Shown here: positions 32,000-44,000 of the stretch, piece by piece
Layout: each line of letters begins with the position of its first letter
How positions within the stretch are numbered: position 1 is the stretch's first letter
NCBI GenBank assembly: GCA_021234155.1
Contig: JAJEKV010000050.1
Span: 2,117,842-2,181,841 of the forward strand
From: Isoetes taiwanensis
Lineage: Eukaryota > Streptophyta > Lycopodiopsida > Isoetales > Isoetaceae
DNA: 64,000 nucleotides
Direction of reading: 5' to 3'
The notes under the pieces: generated by a model
Databases searched by the model: none
What the model saw: the letters and a program-made list of their open reading frames with translations, nothing else
What the model was told of the DNA's origin: nothing
Position numbers and translations under genes: made by a program

Positions 32000-32570
32000 A
32001 GTTTATTGAATAGCAATCCACACACTTCTACTCTCGCCTTTCCGAAGCTTGGCTACTTTCCGGAGCATCTCACACCTCTGCTTACACCATCAACCACGGG
32101 GTTAGTCACACGGACTAAGTGGGGATGGGGATCTAGGATATCTAGCATCAACAATATAAAGCATTAACCTAGAACAACGGCCTAACCTTAAAGTAGCCTG
32201 CCCACGCAATCCAAGTAACTAGTCCAACAAGCATGACCAATGCAACTTAATTCCAACAAAGAAGACCACTATATAATAACCAAACAATCATAACATCAAC
32301 ATTGCAACCAATATTCCTCCTGGGGTCGAGCAAGGTCAAATCGGTACCGGGCCCGGACATAGAGGCGGGGGTAACCCGCGTGTGTACACACCCATCCCAT
32401 TTTGCGTCCAAATTGGAGGACCACTTAGCGGCATGACGTTGTACCATATGGTACCAACGCCTAGATGTTCAAATAATACCATTACATAGCGTGCAATAAG
32501 CCAACGGCGAGTCTAGACCATCGGGCCTAGACTCCCGCCCCAGAGGTCTATATCAAAGAATTATACTACA
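32000..32570. repeat. Dispersed element, copy A
   Basis: Landmarks in order: GGTTAGTCACACGGACTAAG (about 32100), a GTGTGTACACACCCATCCCA block (about 32380), GCATGACGTTGTACC (32430), and CTAGACTCCCGCCCCAGAGGT (about 32525). The same landmarks recur in the same order and spacing, diverged, at 52.7-53.3 kb. No coding region is seen, so this is probably the non-coding part or LTR of an old retroelement. Confidence 0.55.
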
Positions 32571-33220
32571 CATAGATCACAATACTATGAATTCCACCCA
32601 ATATCAACTAGGCACATTTCCATATCAAATTTACTGTAGAAATTCCATAATTTACACCTCATGCAACAAAGGAAATCCAGTTATACGCTTGTATAAACAT
32701 TACTATCTCTACCATGCAACACGCAATGCCCGGTGCTTAAGCAAAATACAACCTTCACTAATATCTTATTACTTTTAACTAGATTAACTTCCTTCAAATT
32801 ACTACTTATAACCTTAATGACGGTGGCTTCCATAACCCTGCTAACTAGTTTATTAAATTGGTTAATATGCTCGCTATCCATTAACCATGCATGCCTATTC
32901 ATGACCATGCTCATATGATTTAACTCCAAGTTTATACTACGTTCAAAGCAATCATTATTAAATCAACACAGCTATACAAACACTAGAAAACCCCAGGTGT
33001 AAGGCTTGATCCCCACCTGAAAATCCCGCTTACTTACGCACTCCCGGCACGCGGCTCCCAGGATATCACGCGACGCAACTCGCTTCTTCAAAGAATCCAT
33101 CGCAATCTATCTCCTTAGAATGCTTCACTATCACATAAAAGACTTCTTTCCCATGGAAAACTCCTTCCCAAGAAATCAAGAATAATAGTGTTGCGCTTAT
33201 ATAACCTAGCAATGCCCTTG

Positions 33221-33267
33221 CATGCATGCATGCACACACTGCATGCATGGACACATTGCATGCATGT
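33221..33267. repeat. CATGCATG (RY-type) cluster
   Basis: CATGCATGCATGCA, GCATGCATGG and GCATGCATG occur within 47 bp. CATGCATG is the RY element bound by plant B3-domain factors, but no gene start is nearby, so this may be simple repeat. Confidence 0.6.
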
Positions 33268-33388
33268 ATTCCTAGCACATAATCATTTATTTTACCTTGA
33301 AAATGCACTCTTATATAATGGCAACGTTACTTACATCTTAATGTTGGTGCTAGGTTGCTAGGTCCGTTACAGTCTCTCCTCCAAAAAT

Positions 33389-36100
33389 TCAACCCATGTC
33401 CTCATGGGTGCATCTTAGAGTACTCATGAAAAATCTAGTTTGTATCTCCCTTTGTGACATCTTCCTTGGAACAAACCCAACCATTGATTTAATTTTTTTT
33501 TTTATAGTCTGCCTCCTTAATTCCTCGGGTCTCTTCCCTTTATGCTTCCACATCTTAATCCTCAATTCAACATACTCCCAAATGAATACAATTTTGTCCC
33601 TTAGAACTGACCCATCCTTGTCAAACACAATTGCTTAGCCTTCCAATCCAAGATGATGCCTCTCCAAACTTGAAAGTTCAAAGCTAGCTTCATACAAGTA
33701 ATTTAAGCTAAAGGAAAGATATATATTAGATAGCTCCAATGCAGGACCCTTCTAAGATTCAATTTAACATACCGCCGAGTCTAGAACTAACTCAAATATT
33801 ATGAGTATACTACATATCCAATTCAATATAATAAACGTAATGCAGTTAATGCAACTTTTCATAAAGAATGTACGTGCCATAGAAAAAAAAACCCACCATT
33901 CCAAAGAGATACTCAGGTCGAACTAGATATGTAATCTCTCGAGACTTCTTGGGTGGCCAAATCCAAAAAGTAACAAGCAAAATACATAATCAAGTCCCGA
34001 ACCGGGTATCTTATAGCTAGGTAACATACTTAAGTTGATACAAGGGATCCCATAAGAATTATAGCCCATGGTACAGAGAATTCCTCTACAAGTTCATCCA
34101 ATGACATTGAAGTATCCTAGGCTATACACTTGACCTCTATATCTAGCCTACTTCCATACATATTACCCCATCACACTGGTTAGTCTTTCAACAAGATTTT
34201 ATAGGCATCAATTGCCGTTAATTTCCATGAAGCTCTTACTTCATGTATTTCGTTCACAACTTCAATCCTTTGACTGTATCCTTAATCAAGTAATGCAATC
34301 ACCATCCCTCCATTAATTTACAATCACTTCTAGCATGCCAAATAATTACAATATATGGAAGCACCATTACTAGATGTGCTTACAACTCTTTTATTACATT
34401 CCAAGATTTTCAAAAATGGCACTTCCCTATATCTATACATTCCCCTCTGCCTTTATCTCATGTCTGGGCTTTATCTAACAACTCTTTCGTTCAACTTCAT
34501 GGTTTACCTACTACCACGATTAAATATGTTATTCCTCTATTCATCGTCTTCTTCTTCCTTATCCATAAGATAGATAACATTGTTCAATCTTGGCCAATCA
34601 ATTCTTCAATCTGCCATAATTTAAGTGGATATCATTCTCTAAATATAAATGCATTAACCCGGACCACTTTGTTCCATTAAGTGCTTTCTTATACTTCAAG
34701 AATTTTTTCAAGGCCAAGAACTTTTTCAAGGCTATCACCGACTATTCTAGCCATAACCCTAAGGCCAACAACTTTATAGATCTCAAGTAGGACCATGATG
34801 TAATCATGACATTTCCTTCTATGTCACACATCCGCTATTTACACATGAGCTTCAATCCAACTATCATGTCAATCTTATTTTATAACCATATCTAAGCATT
34901 CTCAAAAATTTGTCTTACAACCAGGTGTTGTAACCTTATCTAACCATAGCCCTGAATGCTATCAACTTAGCAACTTATTGTTATTTTTACCTTTGGATAG
35001 CAATATATAGATGTTTGCTTTGGTTTTCTCAATTTTTAGCTTCAAAAGAATGCACCTAACATCACATCAAGAATCTTATTCATCCGATATGGTGAGATGA
35101 ACCTTCCCTGAAATATGTAGCATTATAACAGGGGGTTTTCCTTTTCGTTTTTTGCTTTTTTTCTCTAAGGTTTTCATATGATTTGGTGGCCGTATTCATC
35201 AAAGGTGTACTAAATAGTATTTCTAGAGTGCACTCTTTTTTGTCGGATTGATTTTTTAGGAAATGGGGCAAATCCTATGGTGGAGGCTTCTTTATTTTTG
35301 GTCCTCCCATTATTTTTAGGGTTTTTAGCCAACACAAGGAACATGGAACCTCCTTTTTGGCAAGGGGGCTTTTAGGAAATCGTACAAAGGGTTTGATCGG
35401 CACACCTTCGTTGATTCTTCATTGTGAGCTATGCTAGAAAACATAGTCTTTGGATATGAATTTTGGTCAGTTGAAACAAAACATTTCGGCAAACAAAATT
35501 TTTTATGTTATGAAGATTGTATCTCCCAAGTGGACCTTCTATTCTCTCTTCTCGTCGGTTGCACGCTTTGAAATTTTGTCAAGGGCAATCCAGTGAGGTC
35601 GGAATAGACAAGAGGTAAGGGATTTAAATTGTCATGCAAGTTTTGAGAGCGGAGTTGGTGCTCTGAGAGAAGAATTTGTCCACGAAAGTTTTGAGAAATG
35701 TAGTATTTCTCATAAAGATTATCTGAATGAAAATCTTGGCGGATGTGCGAATCTATTTTAAGTTCGGTGATCGAGAAGCTTTTGTGTAGGATATCATGAA
35801 CACACAAAGAAGTTATCATCTCAGACCAATCCCGAATCTAACGATGGCTTTTCCGAGAAGGAGCTATTTCGGTGAGGAGCTAGCGGCACAAGCTAATCGT
35901 GTAAAGGCATGCAAAATTTAGGTCATCAGGTGTTATTGAAAAACCGGGCCAACAAACGGATGCATGTTTGGACAATGATGGATGCATTTTGCCATCGGCT
36001 TTTATCTTGTATGGATCTATTTCGTCTTCAATTTAGATCGTCGCTATAGTAATTCATATCGATTCTGTGGATCTTTTGCTTGTGTGTCCAAGGCGTGAAG
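33389..36100. other. AT-rich stretch without a confident gene
   Basis: The only protein-like frame is on the minus strand at 33628-33389 (79 codons; WEYVELRIKMWKHKGKRPEE, then CTHEDMG). It could be an eroded tail of a retroelement polyprotein, which is a weak guess. From 33640 to 36100 I find only short frames without domains. Confidence 0.4.
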
Positions 36101-36370
36101 AAGCATAACAGGAAGCTTGGAGGCGGATTGGCCATAGATGTTTCTTCATGGGCATACTATGCAAGAGATAAAGATAAGATGGAGTAGTTACGGTCAAGCT
36201 AGGTTATGGTTTCAACTTATCTTCCTTAATGAATGCGATAGCGAGTGCATAGAAGATTTCTGGATGTCTTATCTCTTGATTTTGAAACCTATTGCTAGAG
36301 GTGCAATTAAACTTGTTTGGTACATAACTTTTTCTTGGCAGATTTTTATGGCAAGGTTCTTTGCATAAAT

Positions 36371-36565
36371 GTCGAGCATACATGCTCGCTTTGCTCTTTA
36401 TCTCATTTGGTCGATTGTATTCTCTTGCCAAATGCGGCACAAGTGTTAAGGATTCTATGGCAAGGTTCAGATAAATGTCGAGCATACATGCTCGCCTTGC
36501 TCTTTATCTCATTTGGTGATTGTATTCTCTTGCCAAATCGCGGACAAGTGTTAAGGATTCTATGG
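36371..36565. repeat. 106-bp tandem duplication
   Basis: GTCGAGCATACATGCTCGC through CAAGTGTTAAGGATTCTATG occurs at 36371 and again from 36477, with one-base indels between copies. Confidence 0.9.
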
Positions 36566-36613
36566 ATATTTGGAAGAGATCGAGGACTTGGGGCGAAACA
36601 ATTCGAGACATTT

Positions 36614-36989
36614 CTTGTCAACAATGGGCTAGAGAGAGTTTCTCAGTATATCATCGAGACAATGTACAAGCTCATGGGAGGGATGATCATTTTAAGTCCG
36701 AAAAGCGCACATTAGACAAATGTTTTTGAAACGGATGCTACACGAAAGTAATAAGCACTTTCGAAGTCAATACATGGGTTGATATTGCAGAGCTCTGTTG
36801 TCATTCTTGTCAACAATGGGCTAGAGAGAGTTTAGCGTATATCATCTCGAGACAATGTACAAGCTCATGGGAGGGATGATCATTTTTAAGTCCGAAGCCG
36901 CACATTAGACAAATGTTTTTGAGCGGATGCTACGAAAAGTAATAAGCACTTTCGAGTCCAATACATGGGTTGATATTGCAGAGCTCTGT
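36614..36989. repeat. 192-bp tandem duplication
   Basis: The block from CTTGTCAACAATGGGCTAGA to GATATTGCAGAGCTCTGTT occurs at 36614 and again from 36806. The copies differ mostly by single-base insertions and deletions rather than substitutions. It lies 50 bp after the 106-bp duplication. The surrounding region, 36100-37900, shows no recognised gene. Confidence 0.9.
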
Positions 36990-37899
36990 TACTTAATTTC
37001 CTACATTCTCATCCGTTTTATCATCACAAAACCAATTGTCACGTTACTTTGATGGATGGTGGGAAGAATCAAAGACATCGCTTGTGGCCTTAGCGATTCT
37101 AAATGGGCGTTGAGCATGAAAGATGAAATTGAGAAATATTTGCTAGGTCATTTGAGATCAAAAAGAGGGTTTGTGTTGGAATTTGCCACCAATCATTGCA
37201 GCTTTTGCTTTGAGACATGGCACATTAGCTTAACATTATATCGGGGAGATTGAGAAACATGCGATTGAGAAAGAAAGCTCGTGCCTGTGCGCTCGCATTA
37301 CCACTCATGTTGTAATAATACCCTATGTTGTAATACCTTATGAATGCTTTATGGAAATAATTTGTTTGTCTTGATGTTATTGTGGTTTTTTAGTAATTAA
37401 TATTTAGGCCCATAAAGTTTACCTATGTTTGCTTTAGTTAGGCCCAGAAGGGCCCAAAAATTTTTTAATATAACAATCAACACACAACTACTATTAACAT
37501 TATTAACACAAACCATTGCATTTAACACATTTAAATTAAAATCCCTTAAACCCCTTTGGTTTGGGTGCCTATTCACAGGGGGTCACATTGAGAGGCGAGA
37601 GCTCCAAAACATATTTACAATACATGTACAAAATTAACACCATTAAGTACATTCTCTCAAACCTTATAGTATTTTGCAAACTTTAATATACAAGATACAA
37701 AAACTTGTACATGCATATCCCACAAGCGAGGATCGCTATATGCGGTCCGGATCTTGGAATAAAGGGCAAATATGCCTATCAGAATGACTCTCGTTGCGAG
37801 GGGCATTATATATCATGCCTTTGCTTATTCAAATTTTCTTGCCACGGAGAGTATACTACTATGAGATCACATCTACACTATAAGGAGTGATTACCAAAG

Positions 37900-40800
37900 T
37901 GAAGCGCAATATATCAGAACTTAATCTCCCTCAAGCATCACTTCCATGCTATGCATATTGGCAACCCTAAATCAAAGTTAGCCCCTTGATAACGTACATT
38001 TTCTAGCTTATCTGCTTTGCGTATCAGAAATCTTTGCGTATCTTATCTAGAAATCTGGCATTCTATTTGAGTATCAGCTACCCTCATGATAGTGTCAAAA
38101 ATAATTTTATCAATATGCTTGCCCCCCACAGTTTGTTTGATGTTCTCCCATTCACACCAATTGTCTCCATCCCAGAGATGTTGGAGTGGAGTGACTCCTA
38201 CTGCTTTCCTTTTTTTCCAAATTCGTGGGTGTTTGGCATACATCATTCTCAGCATACATCATTCTCTTTGGCAAAGATCGGGGGCCAGAATAAGGTGAAG
38301 CTAGCACTGTCAAAATTAATGTCCTTGTGCTCAAATCCAACGCCACAAGAATTTCAAGCATCAAAGATTTTTTCCTTATAAGGGGAGATGTTTGGGGCAC
38401 TCTTAAATTGATAATAAATGGAATCAGGAGGATGGTGAGCATACTTTCCCATTCCCAAAGGCTTGCTAATCTGAATCCACTACCTCAAGAAATCCATGGC
38501 AGGGGAGCTCCACCCATTGATAGCTTTCCACGCATATTTGACATCAACAGCTTGACTATGCTTGAGCAAAGCTTTAAAAATCAAACCCCCTTCTTTCTTA
38601 CTATGGATAATTTCTTTCCATTTGACAAAATGCATCCCTTTCCAAAGATAGTCTCCAAGAAACCTCTAAATATCATTTGTATGTCTCTTTATTAGCAATG
38701 AGAATAGAGGAGAAGTAGATATGAAGTCTCTAAGCACCACATATAGATTGGGGGAGAGAGAATGGAGCTTTTTTTAATCCTGAGCCACAATTGGCCTCCA
38801 CACTTTCCTTATTGGGAAGATTAATTGCCAAAGAAATGCTTAACATAGTAATGGCCTCGACAAGGTGATTAACTTTGATCCCTCTAGTATCCAGAGAGTT
38901 TGTGGGGTCTTCCCAAAGGATCGTGCATTTATTCAGTTTAATCGAACCCACGACATAGAAAAAAAACTCAATGCTATCCAACAGATAGTTAAAGCTACTT
39001 TGGTTAGCCTTCAATAAGAGGAAAGTATCATCCATAATGTAATATGGTGAGTTGTTTGTCCGACCTGCATCATCTATGAAAATAATATTTTTGATGTTGA
39101 AGAGCGGTTCATACTGGTAAGCATTTTATTTACACATAAAAAAGTAAGAGGCCAATGGGCACCCTTGTCTAACACTCTTAATAAGGAAGAATCTAGTAGG
39201 GGAGCCATTGACAATTAAACTTGAAGAGGCCAAATTGTTTAGGGCCATGATCTTGGCAATGAGAGTGGGATGAATACCTACGTGATTCAAGGCCTTTTCG
39301 AAGAATTCCCAAGTGATGGTGTCATAAGCCCAATTGAAGTCTAGTTTAAGCAAGACACATCCCCTGTTGGAAAGCCGATTCCAATGGATAGCCTCACTTG
39401 TCGCTATGTAATTATCCAATATGTATCTACAGAGAGAAATCCAGATCGACAATTCGGATGTTATGATGGAGGTGCATGAGGATCCCGAGGGAAAGGACTT
39501 TGGCCAGGATTTTATATGTGGCATTTGTCAATGAGATAGGACACCAGTCACTCAGGTTATTCGGGTATTGGACTTTGGGAATCAGAGCAATGAAGTTGGA
39601 GGTATATGAGGGATAAAGAGAGGCACTTTTCCCAAGCTCCTTTGATAAAGTTCATAAAATCATCTTTCATCACAACCCAGAAAGTGAGGAAAAACTCGGG
39701 AGGAAAACCATCGTGACTGGGCTTTTACCTTTGTCCATGTTTAAAGACATGGAGGATCTCTTCCCGATCCGACTTTCAAAGAAGCCATCCTCCATGGGGT
39801 TGTAGCAGGATATTTTGGAAGAAAAGCTCCATTTTATCTTTCTCAATTTGAGAGTATTCCTTGGCTTTGGAAAGATTGGTGTACTGCTCCAAGAATTCCT
39901 GTTTAATGCCCTGCTCATCCTCAATTCTGAAGCCATTAGCATCTTTTATGGAGGTAATAGTGTTGTTGATAAGTCTATTTTGGTAACTCTAAAAATATCT
40001 AGAGCTTCCCCGATTCATCTTGTTGTATTGAGTAATTTTGGCTCTAAGGCCATACCTTTAGCTTCCTTTTCATTAATAGCCTTGATATTATTTTCCAATA
40101 TTACTTGTTTATGGAGCTCAAAGAATTAAGGATTGTATTCCAATTTTTGCCTTATTTCCTTCATGTTTCTAAGAAGCTTATTTTTTCCTCCCTAATCTTT
40201 GTGTTGCTCACTTTTGCCCCACTCTTTTATCCAATTCTTGCGGGCTTTTCAGTTTGTTTGTTGAATTGTTTCATGGATTGATGAGCCCCTATAGCAAGTT
40301 GAGTAAGATAGAACTGATCAAATCCGAGCAAAATGTTGATTCGTTTAAAAAAGAGCAGTTAAGCTTAAAGGGGAAATTGGAAGGCTTAGATTTTGGAGAG
40401 AGCTATATAGCATCGAGAATTTGGAGGAAGTGATCATAAAGAATGTTCCCTTCATCACCTATAACTATGCAATTGTCAATGCTAGGGATATTCGGGTTGG
40501 TGGCATAAAATCTATCAAGTGTGCAATAGATTCTTTCAGCCCCTGACCTCGTATTTGACCAGGTGTACTTGGCATTGGCTGAGGGAATGTAGTTCAGATT
40601 AGTCTCATGCATAAGGTCCTCCCATTCCACTCTTTCACTTCTAGATATATTGATTTTGTTACCCAAATTTTAAGATCCCACCGAGGGGTGTTATCCATAT
40701 CCCCTTCTATAATCCAAATTCTCAAGACAAAGGTTACGATCAAGGATCCATTCTTTGATTTCTTTCCAAATGGGAGTTCTCTCATTTGGTTCAGTGGGGG

Positions 40801-40993
40801 TGTAAATGTTGATCACACCCAGATGTTATCCCTGAATGTTGATGGTGATACAATGCCACCTATTAAAAGGGCTACAGTAAGAGGATACCACATCAAGTGT
40901 AGTCCAGAGCATGGTTAGACCACCTTAAAGCAATAAATCTCCTTCTTTAAGAGGGCCCTTAATGCCCCGTAGGTTCCATGAAACTATCCTCAT
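37900..40993 (-). mobile_element. LINE ORF2 (endonuclease and RT), degraded
   Basis: ORF2 starts at ATG 40993 with MRIVSWNLRGIKGP, the endonuclease opening. GVINIYTPTEPNERT follows, then (40666-40403) WEDLMHETNLNYI, KYTWSNTRSGAERI and LDRFYATNP. RT blocks follow at 39524-39126 (IATSEAIHW, LLKLDFNWAYDTITW with the catalytic Asp, SSSLIVNGSPTRFF, SVRQGCPLA). MDDTFLLLKA, a YADD-box variant with M, is at about 39035. C-terminal text runs to about 38000. Several frame breaks are present. This is a typical angiosperm/gymnosperm-style L1 clade sequence and differs clearly from the 25.2 kb LINE. ORF1 should lie above 40993 but I do not recognise it. Confidence 0.75.
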
Positions 40994-43020
40994 GATCAAG
41001 GAAAAAAGAGAGGCCAAAGCTAAGGTTCAAGCAGACCCAATTCTTCTAGTGTTGGATCTTTGGGTCGTTGAAGTTGGGACCTTTCAAATAGGTCTTCCTT
41101 TGTTTCCTTTGCTTTTAATCAAAGAGGAACTTTGCTTACCCTTGTTGGAGGTATCCAAAGCATATCCAAGTCTTTGGGGTAGCACCTTCTTTCTATGTCA
41201 AATCCTTCTATCTCATCCCTAATGAGGTCCAAAATTTTGACATAATTGGGGTACAAGGCTCATGACCTCATTGGAAACACACAATACTTGGGGGTCGAAT
41301 TAATCAAATCACATGTGGTTGGGTTAATTACCCGGATAAATGTATCTTTATCTTCCTATAGACCCCTAGTGAATGAAAGCTTGAAGAAAGGAGATGTTGC
41401 TATCATCACGGTCCCACAATCTTGCCGCAAGGAGGCCCTTGGGTTTGGTAGGATGTGAATTGGTGAGAGAGATTATTAGTAGGGCTGTTCGAGTTGGCTC
41501 AGGGGACAGTGTCCAATGTAATGAGATACAATATCCATGACCGAGGCCGATCGGGATTCCTTGTTCTTCCTCCTATCATACAATAATTCACTACGAAGTC
41601 CGCACAACAGTGGCTCTAAGTGGGGAATCGATTTTTTTCGTGGTTGGTGGTTATTTTCATTTTGCCCAACCTTAAGTCCCTCCTACTCTAAGGTCATGTC
41701 CCGTGCTTCTTCCATGTTGAGGGGGTGAACATGTTACCGATATCATATTCTTGCTGAGGCTCCTGGATATATATCCTATTCGGTAGGCTGTCCTTATTGA
41801 ACTTTGCAAGATGGTTCTACTTAAAGAAGGAAACTTCCTTAATTTGTCCTTTGTTGAACTGAGGCATTACTTTCTCCCGCCTTTTGTTTGAAAGCTTGCA
41901 ATATTCTTTGAGAAAGATCCTAATTTGCCTGCCGAGGTCGTTCTCTGTCCCTCTTTCTCCTCTGTACCTTTTTATTATATTCAGTGCTTTCTCTGTGCTG
42001 GCTTATCCAGCCCTTCTTCTTGTCACGCTATCTTGGCCTATAGTGTGTTAAACTTCCACCCCATCCGTGATTTCGACTTTTTATCGCTACATTATATTAT
42101 GTCATGAGAGTTTCCATTGGAGACATCATGCAAGGTAATCCATCTTCATGTACCTTATTTTTTCTTTCATATGGACCTGAGATATTTAAGTTCAAATTTT
42201 TGATACACTTCTTGGGAGCATTTGTGCATGAGGACTAAATTGCAAGGAGTGCTTCTTGATTGCGTGTCCAGGAATTTCAGGTGGCATGCATCGCAAGCTA
42301 ATCCATCTTCTTATTCTCTGCTTTGTTGCATTTAATTTCTTTTCAATAGCCTTTTTTAATATGCATTTAAAACTTACACTTCTCTGGAAGCTTGAGATGC
42401 GTGGAATATCAAGCTGGATTGCTTTAATAGATGGACAAAGATGTTATGGCATGCATTTTTTGAATGAGCTAATACACGGATTTATGTGTATAGATGGGAC
42501 ATCGACTATATATCAAATAGATTTATATATTTTAAAGATTGAGACAATAACAAGGATTAACTTGCCAAGTTCTATTCCTCTCCGAGATTATTCTTGGCTT
42601 GCCCGATCTTCCTAAATCGTACACCCTTCACACTTGACACTCTATCATATAGGACGCATCACATTTTAGAACCTATAAACTCCATTATACTAACAAGTCC
42701 AGGCATCTTCTACTAATGCTTGACATCACCAGGCACACTTTTCTAGTATAACCATAAAGACAAACATAAAACTATAAAAGAGCTCATATCTCCTGGATTG
42801 GGTGCTCTTTCATACTTGAATCCTAGAGCATATCATAATGGCACATATTTCTTTGCATAAGAGCCATTGCCCTACTATAGGCAGCTCATGATAGACAACC
42901 TATGACCCCCAAAATCCATGCAGGTCAGCTACAAAATCTATACAACAATTGATGGTGCTTACTGTGCCTGCGAGCTGACCCATAAATGCAGTGAACCTGC
43001 GATCAACAGCTCCTCAATTC
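40994..43020. other. Region upstream of the LINE ORF2, no gene recognised
   Basis: It probably includes the degraded ORF1 of the minus-strand LINE up to about 41500. A protein-like plus-strand frame (41925-42107, with NLPAEVVLCPSFSSVPFYY reading in from upstream) has no recognised domain. Beyond 42100 the sequence is AT-rich with short frames only. Confidence 0.4.
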
Positions 43021-43022
43021 GC

Positions 43023-43062
43023 GACGTATATGTAAACAATTGACGTATATGTAAACAATTGA
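43023..43062. repeat. 19-bp tandem duplication
   Basis: ACGTATATGTAAACAATTG is present twice back to back. Confidence 0.95.
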
Positions 43063-43875
43063 TGGATACCACGTCGTTTACGAGTTTTTTGCAACAGAGG
43101 TCACAAGTTTGAACCTTGTGTCGTGCTATCCTTTTGCCTTGCACTCTGAAGAATATTCTAAAAGTTTGCACAAAGGATATTCCTAGAACTTTCTAGAAGG
43201 TTCTTAGAATATTCCATAAAAATGTTCTCGCATAAATACAAATGACAAAAATTTTAGAATTCAAACCAGAAAAAAACTAGAATTCATTTGAGGCTTTCAT
43301 CACCTGTAGCTTTTGAACATAAGTAAAAGTTACCATAAAGATAGAGCGGATTGATCCCATTATTCTGAAAGTCATAAAGTTTGCAATACCCATACACAAA
43401 CATTTTTCAACTGGAATTTAACACAGACCTTTGGCCTCCATGGATTCTTGTGGTGAGAAACCAAAGTGGGAAACTTTTTCGCTTGTTAGCACAAGGATCT
43501 ATAAGCCTTGGAATTTGCTTAATAAGCGCCTCAAAATCTAAAAGTGCATGGTAATTTTTTGCAACCTTCATTCGGAATGAGCCATAAAACAATATAGCAC
43601 AATCCTGTATTAATCAGCTGGTAGGATGTGAAAGCCTACCAAACCCGGCCGAAAAATTGCTGTTTTAGCATAGATAACTTAACCAACCATATCCATATCA
43701 TACACTATCAAAAGATCTCCGGGAGAGCTTTCCAACGAATAAAATCATCTCAAACGAGCCTTCCTGGATCAAAAGTTATGATAAGAAATGTAATTCGGGC
43801 AGGTGGAACCGCACTACATGCCCTTCAAGCCCTTCATGTGCCCATTATGCACCACACACAAAAAAAGGGCTTTTG

Positions 43876-44000
43876 TTGTGAGCCATTGGTTGTTGACCAT
43901 TATGCACCGCACGCATTGTGAGCCATTGGTTGTTGACCATTATGCACCGTGACGCACAAAAAGGGGGCTTTTGTTGTGAGCCATTGGTTGTTGACCATTG
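43876..44000. repeat. Triplicated short repeat
   Basis: TTGTGAGCCATTGGTTGTTG, continuing ACCATT, begins at 43876, 43916 and 43974. The first two copies continue with ATGCACCG. Confidence 0.9.

Noticed and set aside
33221-33267. Seed-type promoter based on clustered RY (CATGCATG) boxes.
   Set aside because: No gene start, TATA box or transcript evidence nearby; the cluster is also explained as simple repeat.
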